This document shows, in pieces, positions 27,726-37,418 of a DNA stretch of 64,000 bases (positions within the stretch are counted from its first letter, which is position 1; the number at the start of each line of letters is the position of its first letter). Source of the DNA: Defluviimonas aquaemixtae (GTDB taxonomy: Bacteria > Pseudomonadota > Alphaproteobacteria > Rhodobacterales > Rhodobacteraceae); the NCBI RefSeq assembly GCF_900302475.1, contig NZ_OMOQ01000001.1, positions 1,984,001 through 2,048,000 of the forward strand, read 5' to 3'. Under the pieces are notes generated by a model that did not search any database, was not told the DNA's origin, and saw only the letters and a program-made list of their open reading frames with translations. The translations under genes and the position numbers were made by a program.

Positions 27726-29309
27726 ATGACGTTCTCCGCCGCCCAGACCACCGCCATTGCAGCCGTCGACGCCCGCACGGGCCATCTGTCGGAGTGGTGC
27801 GCGACGATCTTCGATTTCGGCGAGACAGCGTGGCGCGAGTACCGGTCCGCCGCCTGGTATATCGAGCGGTTGCGGGCCGAGGGCTTCGCGGTTGAGGAAG
27901 GCTCGGGCGGAATGCCGACCGCCTTCTGCGCGGAATGGGCCAGCGGCGACGGACCCGTGATCGGCATGTACGCCGAATACGACGCGGTGCCAGGCAATTG
28001 TCAGGCCGCGACGACGCGACGCGAGCCGCGCCAGGGGCTGGGCTTTCAGGCCGGTGGCCACACCGATCCGCATTCCGGTCTCGGCATCGGCGCGCTCGGC
28101 GGGCTTCTCGCGACCAAGGCGGCGATGGAGAAACATGGGTTGAAGGGCGGCCTGCGCTTCACTGGCGAACCGGCAGAGAAGGTCCGGGGCTCAAAGCCGA
28201 TCCATGCGTCGAAGGGCTACTACGACGGGCTCACCGCGATGCTGTCGTTCCATCCGTTCTACATGCTTCCGCTCTGCAACACGGTTCGTTGGGACACGCA
28301 TTGTGGCGCGGCGTTTTCGATGGTCTACCGCTTCTTCTGCGACGCGCCCGAGACCTGGGGCGCGCTGGACGGCGCGCCGATTCCGCAGGCGCATTCGGCC
28401 GTGCGCGCACCCGGCGCCACCGACGCGTTGATGTCGATGCACCAGTCGTCGAAGGCACTGCGCGACGCGATGCTGCCGCATCAGGGCGGGTGGTCTATCT
28501 CGGAGGCGATCCTGACGGCCGGACAGGCGACGGCCGACAATCTGCCGGCGGGGCTTGCCGAGATCCAGTACATGATCCGCACGCCGACGATCGCCATGGC
28601 CGAACAGGTGACGGCCGCGCTTGACCGCAACGCCGAGGCGGCGGCAGCCATGACCGGATGCCGTGTCGAACGGCACTGGGTCTCGAAATCGCGCCCCGGC
28701 CTGGCCAACCACGCGATTGCGCGGATCGTATGGCAGGCGATGCAGGCGGTCGGCGCGCCCGAATGGGACGACAGGGCGAAAGACGCCGCCCGCGACATCC
28801 AGCGAAATCTCGACATCGGGCCGATGCGTGATCCCTTCATCGACGAGATGTCCCGCCTCGTCGCACCCGAAGCGGCCGAGGCGATCCTGCGCCGCGATCT
28901 GCCGCCGTCGCAGTCGCATTCCACATCGGACGACTATACGGACATGTGCTGGCACGCGCCGACAGCGCGGTTCTACGTCGCCCGGCCAGCTCTTAAGCCA
29001 GCCGACGGGCGCTCCTACCCCGCTTGGGTCATGAATGCGCTCGGCGGCATTCCCGCGACCATCGACCCGATGGTGCGGACGGCGGCCAAGGTGCTCGCCG
29101 CGTCCGCGGTCCGGCTTCTCGAGGATGTCGAGGCGCGCGACGGGGCCATGGCCGAGTTCCGCGCCCGCACTGGCGGCGGCATCGGCGGCGAGGACTGGAT
29201 CGCTCCGCTTTGCGATTACGATCCACCGATCCACTTCCGCTGGCCCGAATATGTGGAGACCTCGCGTGGCCGGGACTGGTGGATCCCCGCCTCGATGCCC
29301 GGGGCTTGA
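27726..29309 (+). CDS. M20-family amidohydrolase (AbgB-like) with altered metal motifs
   Basis: A 527-residue protein of the M20 amidohydrolase family, closest to p-aminobenzoyl-glutamate hydrolase subunit B. MYAEYDAVPGN (residues 81-91) is the conserved acidic loop. In place of the usual HxCGH metal loop it has GHTDPH (111-116), and the normal PAEE has become PAEK (149-152), so the ligand set is unusual while the family dimerisation region (about 200-320) seems kept. It begins 73 bases after the lysR stop and is followed by an oligopeptide transporter. It may release an amide-linked acid from an imported conjugate; the substrate is unknown. Confidence 0.75.
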   Translation: MTFSAAQTTAIAAVDARTGHLSEWCATIFDFGETAWREYRSAAWYIERLRAEGFAVEEGSGGMPTAFCAEWASGDGPVIGMYAEYDAVPGNCQAATTRREPRQGLGFQAGGHTDPHSGLGIGALGGLLATKAAMEKHGLKGGLRFTGEPAEKVRGSKPIHASKGYYDGLTAMLSFHPFYMLPLCNTVRWDTHCGAAFSMVYRFFCDAPETWGALDGAPIPQAHSAVRAPGATDALMSMHQSSKALRDAMLPHQGGWSISEAILTAGQATADNLPAGLAEIQYMIRTPTIAMAEQVTAALDRNAEAAAAMTGCRVERHWVSKSRPGLANHAIARIVWQAMQAVGAPEWDDRAKDAARDIQRNLDIGPMRDPFIDEMSRLVAPEAAEAILRRDLPPSQSHSTSDDYTDMCWHAPTARFYVARPALKPADGRSYPAWVMNALGGIPATIDPMVRTAAKVLAASAVRLLEDVEARDGAMAEFRARTGGGIGGEDWIAPLCDYDPPIHFRWPEYVETSRGRDWWIPASMPGA

Positions 29310-29319
29310 TGATGCCGGG

Positions 29320-29352
29320 GCCGGAGCGAAGTATTTGTACTCGGACGCAGAA
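29320..29352 (+). repeat. Degenerate copy of the GTATTT-type intergenic repeat
   Basis: GGAGCGAAGTATTTGTACTC and then CGGACGCAGAAGA resemble the tails of the copies at 4143-4197 and 22651-22680. It lies between the M20 gene and the dppA-like gene. The match is weaker than the other copies. Confidence 0.35.
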
Positions 29353-29478
29353 GATAGTTAACTCTGGCAGGACCGCTCGCGAGAAGGGTGGCGGTCGAGA
29401 CACCATCCACCGCCTCCGACGCAAGGAAGCGGCGGAACGAAGACAAAAACCATTTCAGTAAAGGGAGGATACAGAACT

Positions 29479-31068
29479 ATGTTCAGACACGCATTCGCAA
29501 CCGGAGCCGTGCTCGTCGCGCTTCTGGGCAGCGCGGCATCCGCCAAGACGCTGGTCTACTGCTCGGAGGGCTCGCCGGAGGGCTTCGACCCCGCTCTCTA
29601 CACGTCCGGCACGACCTTCGACGCCTCGGAACACACCATTTTCGACAAGCTGGTCTTGTTCGAAACCGGCACGACCAATGTGATTCCGGGTCTTGCGGAA
29701 AGCTGGGAAGCCTCCGATGACGGGCTGGAATACACTTTCACGCTGCGCCAGGGCGTGAAGTTCCACTCCAATGACCAGTTCACGCCGACACGCGACTTCA
29801 ACGCCGACGACGTGATCTTCTCGTTTGAACGTCAGCGTCTCGACGATCATCCCTACAACCAGATCTCCGGTGGCACGTGGGAGTATTTCGACGGCATGTC
29901 GATGCCCGACCTCATCAAGTCGATCGAGAAGATCGACGACTACACGGTGAAGTTCGTGCTGAACCGGCCCGAGGCCCCGATGATCTCGAATCTCGCGATG
30001 GGATTCGCCTCGATCCACTCGAAGGAATACGGCGACGCGATGATGGAGGCGGGCACGCCCGAAATGCTGAACCAGGCGCCAATCGGCACGGGTCCGTTCA
30101 GTTTTGTCGCCTACCAGAAGGACGCGGTGATCCGCTACAAGTCGAACCCCGACTACTGGCGCGGCGCCTCGCCGATCGACGACCTCGTATTCGCAGTCAC
30201 TCCGGATGCATCCGTGCGCTACCAGAAGCTGAAGGCCGGCGAATGCCATGTCATGCCGTATCCGAACCCTGCGGATATCGAGGCGATCAAGGCAGATTCC
30301 GAAATCCAGATGCTGGAACAGGAAGGCCTGAACGTCGGCTATCTCGCCTATAACACGACTCAGGCGCCCTTCGACAATGCGAAGGTCCGGAAGGCGCTCA
30401 ACATGGCGATCGACAAGCAGGCGATCATCGACGTCGTCTTCCAGGGCTCCGGTCAGATCGCGAAGAACCCGATCCCGCCGACGATGTGGTCCTACAATGA
30501 CGCGGTCGTGGACGATCCCTTCGATCCCGAAGGTGCCAAGGCGATGCTTGCCGAAGAAGGTATCGACAGCCTCGACATGAAGGTCTGGGCGATGCCCGTA
30601 CAGCGTCCCTACAACCCTAACGCCCGCCGGATGGCCGAACTCATCCAGGCCGATTTCGCCAAAGTCGGTGTCAATGTCGAGATCGTCACCTACGAATGGG
30701 GCGAGTATCTTTCCCGCTCGCGCGAGCTTGACCGTGACGGCGCAATCCTTCTGGGCTGGACCGGCGACAACGGCGACCCGGACAACTTCCTCGCCGTGCT
30801 GCTGGGGTGCGACGGGCGCGAGAACTCGAACCGCGCGCAGTGGTGCTACGAGCCCTTCGAGGAGCTGATCCAGAAGGCCAAGGTCATCACTGACATTGCC
30901 GAGCGCACGAAGCTTTACGAAGAGGCCCAGGTCGTCTTCAAGGAGCAGGCGCCCTGGGCGACGATCGCGCATTCGGTCGTCTTCATGCCGATGCGGACCA
31001 ACGTGACCGGCTATAAGGTCCATCCGCTCGGCGGCCATATCTTCTATGGTGTCGATTTGACCGAATGA
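29479..31068 (+). CDS. Dipeptide/oligopeptide ABC transporter binding protein (DppA-like)
   Basis: A 529-residue periplasmic family 5 substrate-binding protein: signal peptide (FATGAVLVALLGSAASA), then KTLVYCSEGSPEGFDPALYTSGTTFDA as in DppA. QGVKFHSNDQFTPTRDFNADDVIFSFERQ and APIGTGPF are further family signatures. AGGGAGG precedes the ATG at 29479. A strong terminator-like hairpin follows, so it can be made in excess over the permeases. The substrate may be a peptide or an amide conjugate, considering the two hydrolases in the operon. Confidence 0.88.
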   Translation: MFRHAFATGAVLVALLGSAASAKTLVYCSEGSPEGFDPALYTSGTTFDASEHTIFDKLVLFETGTTNVIPGLAESWEASDDGLEYTFTLRQGVKFHSNDQFTPTRDFNADDVIFSFERQRLDDHPYNQISGGTWEYFDGMSMPDLIKSIEKIDDYTVKFVLNRPEAPMISNLAMGFASIHSKEYGDAMMEAGTPEMLNQAPIGTGPFSFVAYQKDAVIRYKSNPDYWRGASPIDDLVFAVTPDASVRYQKLKAGECHVMPYPNPADIEAIKADSEIQMLEQEGLNVGYLAYNTTQAPFDNAKVRKALNMAIDKQAIIDVVFQGSGQIAKNPIPPTMWSYNDAVVDDPFDPEGAKAMLAEEGIDSLDMKVWAMPVQRPYNPNARRMAELIQADFAKVGVNVEIVTYEWGEYLSRSRELDRDGAILLGWTGDNGDPDNFLAVLLGCDGRENSNRAQWCYEPFEELIQKAKVITDIAERTKLYEEAQVVFKEQAPWATIAHSVVFMPMRTNVTGYKVHPLGGHIFYGVDLTE

Positions 31069-31075
31069 GGTTCCT

Positions 31076-31106
31076 GGGCGGGGCACATTGCGGCCCCGCC
31101 CGTTTT
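31076..31106 (+). terminator. Strong hairpin after the dppA-like gene
   Basis: GGGCGGGGC (31076-31084) pairs perfectly with GCCCCGCCC (31093-31101) over an 8-base loop, followed by GTTTT. It is a good rho-independent terminator. The next gene starts at 31124, so read-through probably tunes expression of the rest of the operon below the binding protein. Confidence 0.75.
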
Positions 31107-31123
31107 GCTGGGGAAGTACCGTC

Positions 31124-32224
31124 ATGACCGAGTGCTTTGCCGCGCATCGCCGCGTCGCGCGCGACTTGGGCGTCGATGCGGTGGCACTGGTCCCCGGCAG
31201 CAACTTCGAACGGCTCTTCAAGAAAGGCTTTCACACCAACGAACGCCCGCTCGTCGTTCTGATCCCGGTCGAGGGCGCACCCGCAGCGCTCGTGCCCAAT
31301 CTGGAACTCGCCTCGTTCGCGCTCATCAGCTTCGACGGCGAAGTCTTCGACTGGTATGACCAGACGGGCTATGCGGACGCGTTCGCTGCTCTGGCCGCGC
31401 ACATGCCGATCCGGTCGGTCGCGGTCGAAGGACAGGTGATGCGGGTCTTTGTGCACCATGCGATGGCCACGGCATGGGTTGGTCTGAGAATCGTGGACGC
31501 CGAGCGCCAGATCTCCGGCCTGCGCCTGTGCAAGAGCTTGGAGGAAATCGCGGCGCTAGAAGAGGCGATCCGCATATCGGAGGTCGCCTTGGAGGACGTT
31601 CTGGCCGAGGTGAAGCCCGGCCTTACCGAGGCCGAGGTCGAACGCCGCCTGATCTCCTCGCTCTTCACGCGAGGCGCCGACGAGCAGGCGTTCGGCGCCA
31701 TTGTCGCGGCGGGAGAGAACTCCGCTCGCCCCCACGCCACAGCGCGCGCCGACTACCGGATCCGCACCGGCGATGCGCTGCTTCTCGATTTCGGCGCCCG
31801 CAAGTCGGGTCTGTGCGCCGACATCACGCGCACCGTCTTTATCGGCCACGCGACCGACGAGGCGCAGGCGGTCTACGAAGCCGTGCTGAAGGCCAACGTG
31901 GCGGGCCACGCCGCGACCCGTTCAGGCGCGACTGCCCATGACGTGGACGACGCCGTGATCTCCGTCCTCGAAGCCTCACCCTTCGCCGACCGCATCCGCA
32001 CCAAGACTGGCCATGGACTCGGCCGCGATGTGCATGAGGCGCCCTACATCATGCGGGGAAACCATCAGGTGCTGGAGCCGGGCATGGTCTTCACCATCGA
32101 ACCCGGCCTATACCGCGTCGCAGCCGACGGTTTTGGCGTCCGGATCGAGGACGACGTCGTCGTCACCGATACCGGTTGCAGATCCCTCACTACATCACCG
32201 AAAACTCTAAGGATCGTTGGCTGA
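31124..32224 (+). CDS. M24-family metallopeptidase / creatinase-like hydrolase
   Basis: A 366-residue pita-bread-fold protein of the Xaa-Pro dipeptidase/creatinase family. The five metal ligands are present: Asp in LLLDFGAR, Asp in LCADITRT, His in TGHGLGRDVHE, Glu in FTIEPG and Glu in RIEDDV. With the N-terminal creatinase-like domain this suggests a dimetal aminopeptidase P or prolidase. The ATG at 31124 follows GGGGAAG. The stop overlaps dppB (TGATG). It may cleave the compound brought in by the Dpp-type transporter. Confidence 0.87.
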   Translation: MTECFAAHRRVARDLGVDAVALVPGSNFERLFKKGFHTNERPLVVLIPVEGAPAALVPNLELASFALISFDGEVFDWYDQTGYADAFAALAAHMPIRSVAVEGQVMRVFVHHAMATAWVGLRIVDAERQISGLRLCKSLEEIAALEEAIRISEVALEDVLAEVKPGLTEAEVERRLISSLFTRGADEQAFGAIVAAGENSARPHATARADYRIRTGDALLLDFGARKSGLCADITRTVFIGHATDEAQAVYEAVLKANVAGHAATRSGATAHDVDDAVISVLEASPFADRIRTKTGHGLGRDVHEAPYIMRGNHQVLEPGMVFTIEPGLYRVAADGFGVRIEDDVVVTDTGCRSLTTSPKTLRIVG

Positions 32225-33231
32225 TGCTGAGATATCTCCTGTCACGCCTACTGACCTTCCTGCCGACCTTTTTCGGCGTGACTCTCATATCCTTCGCATT
32301 CATCCGCGTGCTGCCGGGCGACCCGATCATCGTCATGGCGGGAGAGCGGGGGCTCAGCGAGGAACGCTATCAAGCGCTTGTCCAGCAGTTCGGCTTCGAC
32401 AAGCCGCTCTGGCGGCAATATGTCGACTACCTCGGAGGCGTCGTCCAGGGCGATCTCGGGCAAAGCTTCGTGACGAAGAAACCCGTCTGGGACGAATTCT
32501 TCGCGCTCTTCCCCGCAACGCTGGAACTGTCACTCTGCGCGATGATCTTCGCCGTTGCGCTTGGGCTGCCGGCGGGTGTCGTCGCTGCCGTCAATCGCGG
32601 AAAGTTTTTCGACCGGGCGCTGATGTCTTCGGCGCTGGTCGGCTATTCGATGCCGATCTTCTGGTGGGCGCTCCTCCTCATCATCGTCTTTTCCGGAATG
32701 CTGGGTCTGACCCCCGTTTCCGGGCGAATCAGCCTGCTTTACTTCTTCGACGATCCGACAGGCTTCATGCTGATCGACTCGATCCGGTCCGGACAATCGG
32801 GCGCGCTCGCCTCGGCAATCCATCACCTGATCCTGCCGACAATCGTTCTGGGCACCATCCCGCTCGCCGTGATCGCTCGCCAGACCCGCTCCGCGATGCT
32901 GGAGGTGCTGAGCGAAGACTACATTCGCACCGCGCGCGCCAAAGGGCTTGCGCCCGCCCGCGTGAACGGCGTCCACGCACTCCGAAACGCGCTCATCCCG
33001 GTCATCACCGTCATCGGCCTGTCGGTCGGCACGCTGCTTGCCGGCGCAATCCTGACCGAGACCATCTTCTCCTGGCCCGGCATCGGCAAGTGGATGGTCG
33101 ATTCCATCTTCCGCCGCGACTATCCGGTCGTTCAGGGGGGGCTCCTTCTCATCGCGGTCATGGTGATGATCGTCAACCTGACCGTCGATGTCCTCTACGG
33201 CCTCATCAACCCCAAGATCCGGAAACGCTGA
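32224..33231 (+). CDS. Dipeptide ABC transporter permease (DppB-like)
   Basis: A 335-residue permease with MLRYLLSRLLTFLPTFFGVTLISFAFIRVLPGDP, the classic DppB/OppB N-terminus, and the EAA-like loop IRTARAKGLAPARVNGVHALRNAL. Hydrophobic segments are spread along the chain. The start shares one base with the stop of the M24 gene, so the genes are translationally coupled; the longer open frame upstream is not used. Confidence 0.9.
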   Translation: MLRYLLSRLLTFLPTFFGVTLISFAFIRVLPGDPIIVMAGERGLSEERYQALVQQFGFDKPLWRQYVDYLGGVVQGDLGQSFVTKKPVWDEFFALFPATLELSLCAMIFAVALGLPAGVVAAVNRGKFFDRALMSSALVGYSMPIFWWALLLIIVFSGMLGLTPVSGRISLLYFFDDPTGFMLIDSIRSGQSGALASAIHHLILPTIVLGTIPLAVIARQTRSAMLEVLSEDYIRTARAKGLAPARVNGVHALRNALIPVITVIGLSVGTLLAGAILTETIFSWPGIGKWMVDSIFRRDYPVVQGGLLLIAVMVMIVNLTVDVLYGLINPKIRKR

Positions 33232-33232
33232 C

Positions 33233-34132
33233 ATGGCCGAGGCAACCGCCGCTCAAACCGCTCCCGACCGCCCCGGCCGCCTGCGCGAATTCTGGTACTA
33301 TTTTCGCGAGAACCGTGGCGCGGTGATCGGGCTCTGGGTCTTCGTCGCATTCGTCTTCGTGGCCATCTTCGCGCCGCTGCTCGCGCCGCATGGGCCGACC
33401 CAACAGTTCCGAACCGCGCTTCTGCAGCCACCCTTCTGGCAGGAGGGCGGCAGCCTCGCTTTCCCGCTCGGTACCGACGCGGTCGGGCGCGACATGCTCT
33501 CGCGGCTCCTACACGGCGCGCGCTATTCCTTCTATGTCGGCATCATCGTCGTGACGATCGCGGCCTCGGGCGGCATCATCGTGGGGCTCCTGTCCGGATT
33601 CGCACCGAAATGGGTCGACACGATCATCATGCGGGTGATGGACATCATCCTCGCCTTCCCCTCGCTTCTTCTTGCGCTCGTGCTGGTGGCCATCCTAGGA
33701 CCCTCGCTCACAAACGCGATGATCGCCATCGCCATCGTTCTTCAGCCGCACTACGTACGGCTTACGCGGGCCAGTGTGCTCTCGGAGAAAAACAAGGACT
33801 ACGTGACCGCCGCCCGGGTTACCGGAGCCGGCCTGCCCCGGCTGATGTTCATCACGGTCCTGCCCAACTGCCTATCACCCATCATCGTTCAGGCCGCCCT
33901 ATCATTCTCGACAGCGATCCTCGATGCCGCCGCGCTCGGATTTCTCGGCATGGGCGCCCAGCCTCCAACCCCGGAATGGGGCACAATGCTTGCCGAGGCG
34001 CGCGAGTTCATCCTGCGTGCATGGTGGGTCGTGACCTTTCCCGGCCTCGCCATCCTGATCACAGTCCTCTCCATCAACCTGATGGGCGACGGACTGCGCG
34101 ACGCGCTGGATCCGAAACTGAAGCGGAGCTGA
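33233..34132 (+). CDS. Dipeptide ABC transporter permease (DppC-like)
   Basis: A 299-residue permease that pairs with the DppB-like protein. The early [21 protein letters not shown] helix, [21 protein letters not shown] and the [23 protein letters not shown] loop are DppC signatures. It starts one base after the dppB stop and ends 4 bases before dppD. Confidence 0.9.
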   Translation: MAEATAAQTAPDRPGRLREFWYYFRENRGAVIGLWVFVAFVFVAIFAPLLAPHGPTQQFRTALLQPPFWQEGGSLAFPLGTDAVGRDMLSRLLHGARYSFYVGIIVVTIAASGGIIVGLLSGFAPKWVDTIIMRVMDIILAFPSLLLALVLVAILGPSLTNAMIAIAIVLQPHYVRLTRASVLSEKNKDYVTAARVTGAGLPRLMFITVLPNCLSPIIVQAALSFSTAILDAAALGFLGMGAQPPTPEWGTMLAEAREFILRAWWVVTFPGLAILITVLSINLMGDGLRDALDPKLKRS

Positions 34133-34136
34133 GCCA

Positions 34137-35114
34137 ATGCCCCTTCTCGACATCCGCAACCTCTCGGTAGATTTCGCCACTGCCTCGGGCCAGTTCCGCG
34201 CCGTCGACGGTGTCGATGTCGCGGTCGATACGGGCGAAATCCTGGCAATCGTGGGCGAGAGCGGTTCCGGGAAATCCGTCTCCATGCTCGCGCTCATGGG
34301 CCTGCTGCCGTGGACCGCGACGGTGACGGCCGATGTGATGAACTTCGACGGCACCGATCTGCGTGGCCTTTCGGCCCGCAAGCGCCGCGACATTGTCGGC
34401 AAGGACATGGCGATGATCTTCCAAGAGCCGATGTCGTCGCTGAATCCCTGTTTCACGGCCGGTTTCCAGATCAGGGAGGCCTTGCGCGTTCACCTCGGCC
34501 TCGACAAGAAGGAACGCCACGCCCGCGCGGTCGAGCTTTTCGAATTGGTCGGCATTCCAGCGCCGGAAGAGCGTCTCCGCGCCTTCCCTCACCAGCTTTC
34601 AGGCGGCATGAACCAGCGCGTGATGATCGCCATGGCGATCGCGTGCAACCCAAAGCTCCTGATCGCCGACGAACCAACGACGGCGCTCGACGTGACGATT
34701 CAGGCGCAGATACTCGACCTGCTAACGGGGTTGCAGAAGGACACCGGAATGGCGCTGATCCTGATCACACACGACATGGGTGTCGTGGCCGAAACGGCCG
34801 AGCGCGTCTCGGTCCAGTACGCCGGCCAGAAGGTCGAGGAACAGCCCGTCGCCGATCTGTTCGAGACGCCGCATCACCCCTACACCGCCGCCCTCCTCGC
34901 GGCGCTTCCGGAACGCGCGACAACGCGCCACCTGCCGACGATCCCGGGTGTAGTGCCCGGTCAGTTCGACCGGCCCCAGGGCTGCCTCTTCAGCCCGCGC
35001 TGCCGGTATTCCGACGAGACGTGCCGCTCGGTCCCGCCCGAGCCGCGGGACAAGGCAATGGGCTATGCGCGCTGCCACTATCCTATGAGCGCCAAGGCGG
35101 AGGCGGAGGCATGA
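34137..35114 (+). CDS. Dipeptide ABC transporter ATPase (DppD-like)
   Basis: A 325-residue ATPase: Walker A GESGSGKS (about residues 40-47), LSGGMNQR signature, Walker [13 protein letters not shown], and the C-terminal oligopeptide-transporter extension with the cysteine cluster [14 protein letters not shown], which in some DppD proteins binds a 4Fe-4S cluster. The stop overlaps the dppF start. Confidence 0.9.
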   Translation: MPLLDIRNLSVDFATASGQFRAVDGVDVAVDTGEILAIVGESGSGKSVSMLALMGLLPWTATVTADVMNFDGTDLRGLSARKRRDIVGKDMAMIFQEPMSSLNPCFTAGFQIREALRVHLGLDKKERHARAVELFELVGIPAPEERLRAFPHQLSGGMNQRVMIAMAIACNPKLLIADEPTTALDVTIQAQILDLLTGLQKDTGMALILITHDMGVVAETAERVSVQYAGQKVEEQPVADLFETPHHPYTAALLAALPERATTRHLPTIPGVVPGQFDRPQGCLFSPRCRYSDETCRSVPPEPRDKAMGYARCHYPMSAKAEAEA

Positions 35115-36067
35115 GTGAACCCGTTGTCGTCGCCGACAATCTGACCCGCCACTATGAGGTTAGAGGCGGCCTCTTCTCCAAGGGCGGCACGGTGCGCGCC
35201 GTCTCCGAGACGAGCTTCTCGCTCGAACCCGGCAAGACGCTCGCAATTGTGGGCGAGTCCGGCTGCGGCAAGTCCACGCTCGCGCGGCTGATCACGATGA
35301 TCGAGGAGCCAACGTCGGGCAGCTTCTCAATCGGTGGCAAGAAGGTACGTCCCGACAACTGGGCGGACCTGCGAACCGACGTCCAGATTGTTTTCCAGGA
35401 CCCCTACGGCTCGCTCAATCCACGTCAGCGGATCGGTGCGATCCTCGAGGAACCATTGAAGATCAATCGCCCCGAGACGCCCGCTTCCGACCGCGAGGCC
35501 AAGGCGCGCGAAATGCTGAAGCTCGTCGGTCTCCGTCCCGAGCATTTCGACCGTTATCCGCACATGTTCTCGGGCGGCCAGCGTCAGCGCATCGCGGTCG
35601 CCCGCGCGCTGATGCTGGAGCCCAAGGTGCTGGTTCTTGATGAGCCTGTCTCGGCGCTCGACCTCTCGATCCAGAGCCAGATCCTGAACCTCCTCGTCGA
35701 CCTCCAGGAAAGGCTCGGCCTCGCTTACCTCTTCATCAGCCATGACCTCTCGGTCGTGAAGCACATGGCCGACGACATCATCGTCATGTATCTCGGGCGC
35801 CCGGTCGAAATCGGCCCGAAGCACGAGATATTCGCCCATCCGAAGCACCCATACAGCAAGGCGCTTCTGTCGGCGACCCCCATCGCAGACCCGAAAGCCG
35901 CGAAGACCCGGATCAAGCTCGAGGGCGAACTGCCCTCGCCTCTGAACGTGCCGCGCGGCTGCCCCTTCGCGCCGCGCTGTTGGAAGGCCCAAGACCGCTG
36001 CCGCGCCGAACGGCCGGAACTCGAAGGCGGGCGCCAGAAGGCTGCCTGCTTCTTCCCCGAAGCATAG
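35111..36067 (+). CDS. Dipeptide ABC transporter ATPase (DppF-like)
   Basis: A 318-residue second ATPase with Walker A GESGCGKS, signature FSGGQRQR, Walker [14 protein letters not shown], and the family C-terminus [17 protein letters not shown]. The ATG at 35111 overlaps the dppD stop (ATGA). The open frame extends far upstream only as a shadow of dppD. The enamidase-like gene follows after 67 bases and probably belongs to the same transcript. Confidence 0.9.
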   Translation: MSEPVVVADNLTRHYEVRGGLFSKGGTVRAVSETSFSLEPGKTLAIVGESGCGKSTLARLITMIEEPTSGSFSIGGKKVRPDNWADLRTDVQIVFQDPYGSLNPRQRIGAILEEPLKINRPETPASDREAKAREMLKLVGLRPEHFDRYPHMFSGGQRQRIAVARALMLEPKVLVLDEPVSALDLSIQSQILNLLVDLQERLGLAYLFISHDLSVVKHMADDIIVMYLGRPVEIGPKHEIFAHPKHPYSKALLSATPIADPKAAKTRIKLEGELPSPLNVPRGCPFAPRCWKAQDRCRAERPELEGGRQKAACFFPEA

Positions 36068-36134
36068 GGCCAGTTACCGTTTGCCCGCAAAGGGTTGTTG
36101 TGGGACCATCACCGAACACGAAGGGAGTCCCGCC

Positions 36135-37307
36135 ATGCCCGAGACCAAGCTCGTTGTCCGCCATATCGGCCAGATTCTCTCGGGCAAGATCGAGGAGCCG
36201 CTGATCGACGGCGACTGCGTGGTCTGCGAGGGCGACCGGATTGCCGCCGTTGGCCACGAGAAGGACCTCGACACCGAAAAGGCGACGACCATCGTGGACG
36301 CCAAAGGCATCACGCTCTGCCCCGGCCTCATCGACAGCCACGTCCACCCCGTTATCGGCGACTACACACCGCGTCAGCAGCAGCTTCACTGGATCGACTC
36401 GTGCCTCCACGGCGGCGTCACCACGATGATCTCGGCGGGCGAAGTGCATGCGCCGGGGAGGCCCAAGGACATCGTCGGCCTCAAGGCGATGGCGATCGCC
36501 GCGCAGCGCTGGTACGAAAATTTCCGCCCGTCGGGTGTCAAGGTCCATTCCGGCGCTCCGGTGCTGGAAGAGGGCATGGTCGAGAGCGATTTCAAGGACC
36601 TCGCCGAGGCCGGCGTGAAGCTTCTGGGCGAGGTCGGCCTCGGGTCAGTCAAGGCCGGCGAGACGGCGGGCCAGATGGTCAAATGGGCGCGAAAATACGG
36701 TATTCAGTCGACGATACATACTGGCGGCCCTTCGATCCCCGGCTCGGGCCTCATCGACAAGGACGTCGTGCTGGAGGCCGATGCCGACATCATCGGGCAC
36801 ATCAACGGCGGTCACACGGCCTTGCCCGACGACCAGATCACCTGCCTCTGCGAGAGCTGCCTGCGCGGCATCGAGATCGTTCACAACGGCAACGAACGCG
36901 CCGGGCTTCTCGCGATGCGGACCGCGTTCGAACTGAAACAGCCCGACCGCATCATCCTCGGCACTGATGCGCCCGCGGGCTCCGGCGTGCAGCCGCTCGG
37001 CATCCTCAGGATGATTGCGATGCTCTCGTCGCTCGGCGACGTGCCGCCCGAGATCGTGTTCTGCTTCGCCACCGGCAACACCGCCCGGATGCGCGATCTC
37101 GACTGCGGCATCATCGAGCCAGGCAAGGCCGCCGATTTCGTCCTGATCGACACCGCCCAGCACGCGCCGGGCAAGTCGATGCTTGAAAGCATCCATCAGG
37201 GCAACCTGCCGGGCGTCGGCATGACCATAATCGACGGCATCGTCCGCACTACCCGCAGCCGAAACACCCCGCCCGCTACGCGGTTGCCGGAGGTCGTTGA
37301 GGGCTGA
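36135..37307 (+). CDS. Enamidase-like amidohydrolase
   Basis: A 390-residue amidohydrolase-superfamily enzyme most like enamidase of nicotinate fermentation, which hydrolyses 1,4,5,6-tetrahydro-6-oxonicotinate to 2-formylglutarate and ammonia at a binuclear metal site. DSHVHP (His69, His71), TIHTGG (His195), GHINGGHTA (His222, His227) and GTDAPAG (Asp278) supply the ligands, and Glu166 or Lys173 is a candidate bridging residue. AGGGAG precedes the ATG at 36135. It ends the transport operon and faces the operon that encodes a 6-hydroxynicotinate-reductase-like protein, the preceding step in the known pathway. Other cyclic-amide substrates are possible. Confidence 0.8.
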   Translation: MPETKLVVRHIGQILSGKIEEPLIDGDCVVCEGDRIAAVGHEKDLDTEKATTIVDAKGITLCPGLIDSHVHPVIGDYTPRQQQLHWIDSCLHGGVTTMISAGEVHAPGRPKDIVGLKAMAIAAQRWYENFRPSGVKVHSGAPVLEEGMVESDFKDLAEAGVKLLGEVGLGSVKAGETAGQMVKWARKYGIQSTIHTGGPSIPGSGLIDKDVVLEADADIIGHINGGHTALPDDQITCLCESCLRGIEIVHNGNERAGLLAMRTAFELKQPDRIILGTDAPAGSGVQPLGILRMIAMLSSLGDVPPEIVFCFATGNTARMRDLDCGIIEPGKAADFVLIDTAQHAPGKSMLESIHQGNLPGVGMTIIDGIVRTTRSRNTPPATRLPEVVEG

Positions 37308-37310
37308 CCT

Positions 37311-37345
37311 CACTTTCTGTCGGAAAATACTCCCGCCGGAGGCAG
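37311..37345 (-). repeat. Dispersed GGCGGGAGTATTTT repeat copy
   Basis: On the minus strand this reads GCCTCCGGCGGGAGTATTTT followed by CCGACAGAAAG, almost identical in its core to the copy at 22651-22680. It lies between two convergent operons and may take part in ending transcription; no clear hairpin with a T-run is present. Confidence 0.55.
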
Positions 37346-37418
37346 ATCCGAGCGTCCACTGCCCGGCAGTGGGCGCGAGACAATGATATGCGCCTGGAAG
37401 GCGCGCAATCGGAGACCC

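Noticed and set aside
29455..31221. 588-residue minus-strand open frame opposite the dppA-like gene
   Set aside because: Mirror of the DppA reading frame; no ribosome-binding site and no recognisable domain.
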